Source of the DNA: Thamnaconus septentrionalis
Taxonomy: Eukaryota; Chordata; Actinopteri; Tetraodontiformes; Monacanthidae
Reading direction: 5' to 3'
DNA: 64,000 nucleotides
Assembly (NCBI GenBank): GCA_009823395.1
Contig: CM020515.1
Span: 9,973,989-10,037,988, forward strand
This document shows positions 62,855 to 64,000 of the stretch, piece by piece; positions within the stretch are counted from its first letter, which is position 1, and each line of letters opens with the position of its first letter. The position numbers were made by a program, and so were the translations under genes. The notes below the pieces were generated by a model. That model was not told the DNA's origin, did no database searches, and was given only the letters and a program-made list of their open reading frames with translations.

Positions 62855-63020
62855 TTTACTCTTATTTTCTTTTGTTCAGACAATTAAAGATGTAAAGATG
62901 CTAGCTGCTTAACAGTTTGATTGTGACTCCAGTCGACGCTTCTGGGGAAGACTGCAGTCACAGTCAAAACTGTCAAACACGTTACATCTTTACGTGTCTG
63001 AACAAAAAAAAAAGAGTAAA
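62855..63020. repeat. Imperfect inverted repeat, arms of about 75 bases
   Basis: tttactc near 62855 pairs with gagtaaa at 63014-63020; tttgttcagaca (left) pairs with tgtctgaacaaa (right); taaagatgtaa with ttacatcttta; inner stretches acagttt...gtgactccagtc and gactgcagtcac...aaactgt also pair. The loop is around 62932-62950. It could be a foldback MITE or a structured intron element; I saw no clear target-site duplication. Confidence 0.85.
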
Positions 63021-63484
63021 TGTGTTTTCTCTTGTCCATCTAATGTGTTTCTTATCTATATTGGAAAATGGGCTTTTTGTACTTACTGAGATTTGAATCT
63101 TATTTTGTAAATGTTCTATTTAGTAAGATAGTAAGTAATAAGTAAGGTTACTCTGCACCCGAAACTAACTAAACTGAGTTGACCAACTGTACCGTTCTTA
63201 AAATGGGATTTAGGTTTAAAATGTTGTGAAAATTATGTAAAATCTTACTCTTCACTGCTTCCTTCCTTTATAGCTTGATGCTCAGCTTGGTCAAGGTAAA
63301 AAAACAAACAAACAAAAAAAACAAAACAAACAAAAGCATACAGGCCTCTGGGGTTCATCATACTGAAGGCCAGTAATGATGCATTGAATAAAGTTCAATC
63401 TCAGATACATCAACACTGTGAAAATGTAAAGCTCAGAAGAGAACATTTTTTGAGCTGACGTAGAAAGCCGCTGTAGAAAAGAAC

Positions 63485-63492
63485 ATGCAAAT
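63485..63492 (+). promoter_or_regulatory. Perfect octamer in J-C intron
   Basis: ATGCAAAT with no V leader following. Confidence 0.6.
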
Positions 63493-63770
63493 GTGAAGCA
63501 CTTGCATTTCTTTAATAAAAAAAAATATATATACACACCACATACTTGTACTGCACTTTTACCTTTTCAGTGTTTAATTTTTGCTTGAAACAGGAATAAT
63601 CAATCTAAACTGCTTTATTGTTGCATAAGAAGTACAGCATCATCTCTCATGTGTGTGTTTTCTTAACCGGATATAAAAATATATCTGTTGCTCATTTGGT
63701 TACCAAGTGTTTGGTTCAGTGAAAAAGTGTGCCTGACATGGAACATGACTTATTTTCATTTGTTTTTCAG

Positions 63771-63802
63771 ATGAAGAAACCGTAAAAGGACGAGATGAAT
63801 GA
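63771..63802 (+). other. Possible short terminal exon in J-compatible phase
   Basis: A good acceptor (tcatttgtttttcag) ends at 63770. Continuing the J frame (phase 1) gives DEETVKGRDE followed by TGA at 63800-63802, and AATAAA lies at 63892-63897. A J-to-this-exon splice would make a V domain with a ten-residue tail and no constant domain. It may be the last exon of a lost or displaced C gene, or chance. I do not recognise the peptide. Confidence 0.4.
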
Positions 63803-63891
63803 GTGCGAAGCAAGAATTTCTCCCTTCCCTTTCAAATTTTCCTTTCTCTTTTGCCTTTGCAATACTGAACATGATTGCTATTTATAGAAAT

Positions 63892-63897
63892 AATAAA
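63892..63897 (+). terminator. Polyadenylation signal
   Basis: AATAAA 90 bases after the TGA at 63800, followed by T-rich DNA. Its use depends on the exon above being real. Confidence 0.45.
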
Positions 63898-63948
63898 AGT
63901 CAAAACATATGTTTCCATTTTCTTCTTTATTTATATCAGCATAATAGA

Positions 63949-63956
63949 ATTTGCAT
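63949..63956 (-). promoter_or_regulatory. Perfect octamer near window end
   Basis: ATTTGCAT, the third perfect octamer downstream of J. Confidence 0.55.
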
Positions 63957-64000
63957 TTGAAGAACCTCCAAAAAAATACAAATGTCACTCATTCTAAGTG

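Larger units (their letters stand above)
62579..63770. other. J-to-C intron (start), with octamers and an inverted repeat
   Basis: Noncoding, AT-rich. Contains ATTTGCAT at 62793-62800, ATGCAAAT at 63485-63492, and the inverted repeat at 62855-63020. No Ig constant domain seen. Confidence 0.7.

Noticed and set aside
1..64000. CRISPR array or bacterial operon structure
   Set aside because: The repetition comes from VH genes with introns, octamers and recombination signals; there are no short regularly spaced direct repeats.

Overview
The window is germline immunoglobulin heavy-chain (IGH) DNA from a ray-finned fish, probably a percomorph teleost. The chain type is read directly from the recombination signals: V segments carry 22/23-base-spacer signals, the single D segment has 12-base spacers on both sides, and the single J segment has a 23-base spacer and encodes YFFDYWGKGTKVTVSS. 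V-23 / 12-D-12 / 23-J is the IGH arrangement and excludes light-chain and T-cell-receptor loci. A teleost source is inferred from the V families, the compact genes (leader introns of about 80-130 bases, one gene per kilobase) and a tRNA-derived SINE of a type common in fish. I cannot name the species or the isotype served.

From base 1 to about 61.9 kb there are 62 VH units, all on the + strand, numbered VH1-VH62 here in window order. 46 look intact and 16 are pseudogenes or relics. They fall into local groups: A (octamer ATGCAAAT; TESES-type FR1), B and B' (ATGCAAAA; B' leaders start MDGKTG or similar), C (ATGCAAAC; TLTQPAS-type FR1), C' (ATGCAAAG; TLTQPTS-type FR1), D ([13 protein letters not shown] FR1, heptamer CACTGTG), E (AVDLLQPH-type FR1) and a single F gene. 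Each intact gene has an octamer, often a TATA box, a leader exon ending in splice phase 1, a short intron, a V exon with Cys23/Trp41/Cys104, and a signal directly after the YYCAR codons. Signal spacers come in seven recurring types, called here S1 (22 nt, ends agagagctga), S2 (22 nt, starts acacaggaacc), S3 (23 nt, starts actggagttgg), S4 (23 nt, starts atgaacgaaagcag), S5 (23 nt, group D only, starts actgaaagaagctg), S6 (23 nt, starts aacaaaaataac) and S7 (23 nt, group E only, starts atacaaaccagtg).

The order is modular. A unit B'-C-A-D-C' of roughly 5-6 kb recurs, best seen at 34.9-40.2 kb and 53.0-58.3 kb, which are copies about 18.03-18.07 kb apart. A second duplication links 31.2-33.4 kb to 44.2-46.4 kb, and a third links 9.2-10.8 kb plus 13.0-13.8 kb to 28.0-30.4 kb. 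Spacer type predicts the NEXT gene better than the gene it belongs to, and several relics are fused inside V exons, so much of the reshuffling seems to have had breakpoints inside the V exons. CDR2 cassettes are shared between groups with different frameworks. Four SINE-tail insertions have flanking target-site repeats, and for three of them an empty site can be read in a paralogous position.

The last 2 kb hold D (62135-62147), J (62530-62578) and the start of a J-to-C intron. That stretch has three perfect octamers, a 166-base imperfect inverted repeat and a small possible terminal exon with a polyadenylation signal. No constant-region Ig domain is visible before the window ends. All functional statements are inferred from sequence patterns; nothing was searched or aligned by software.
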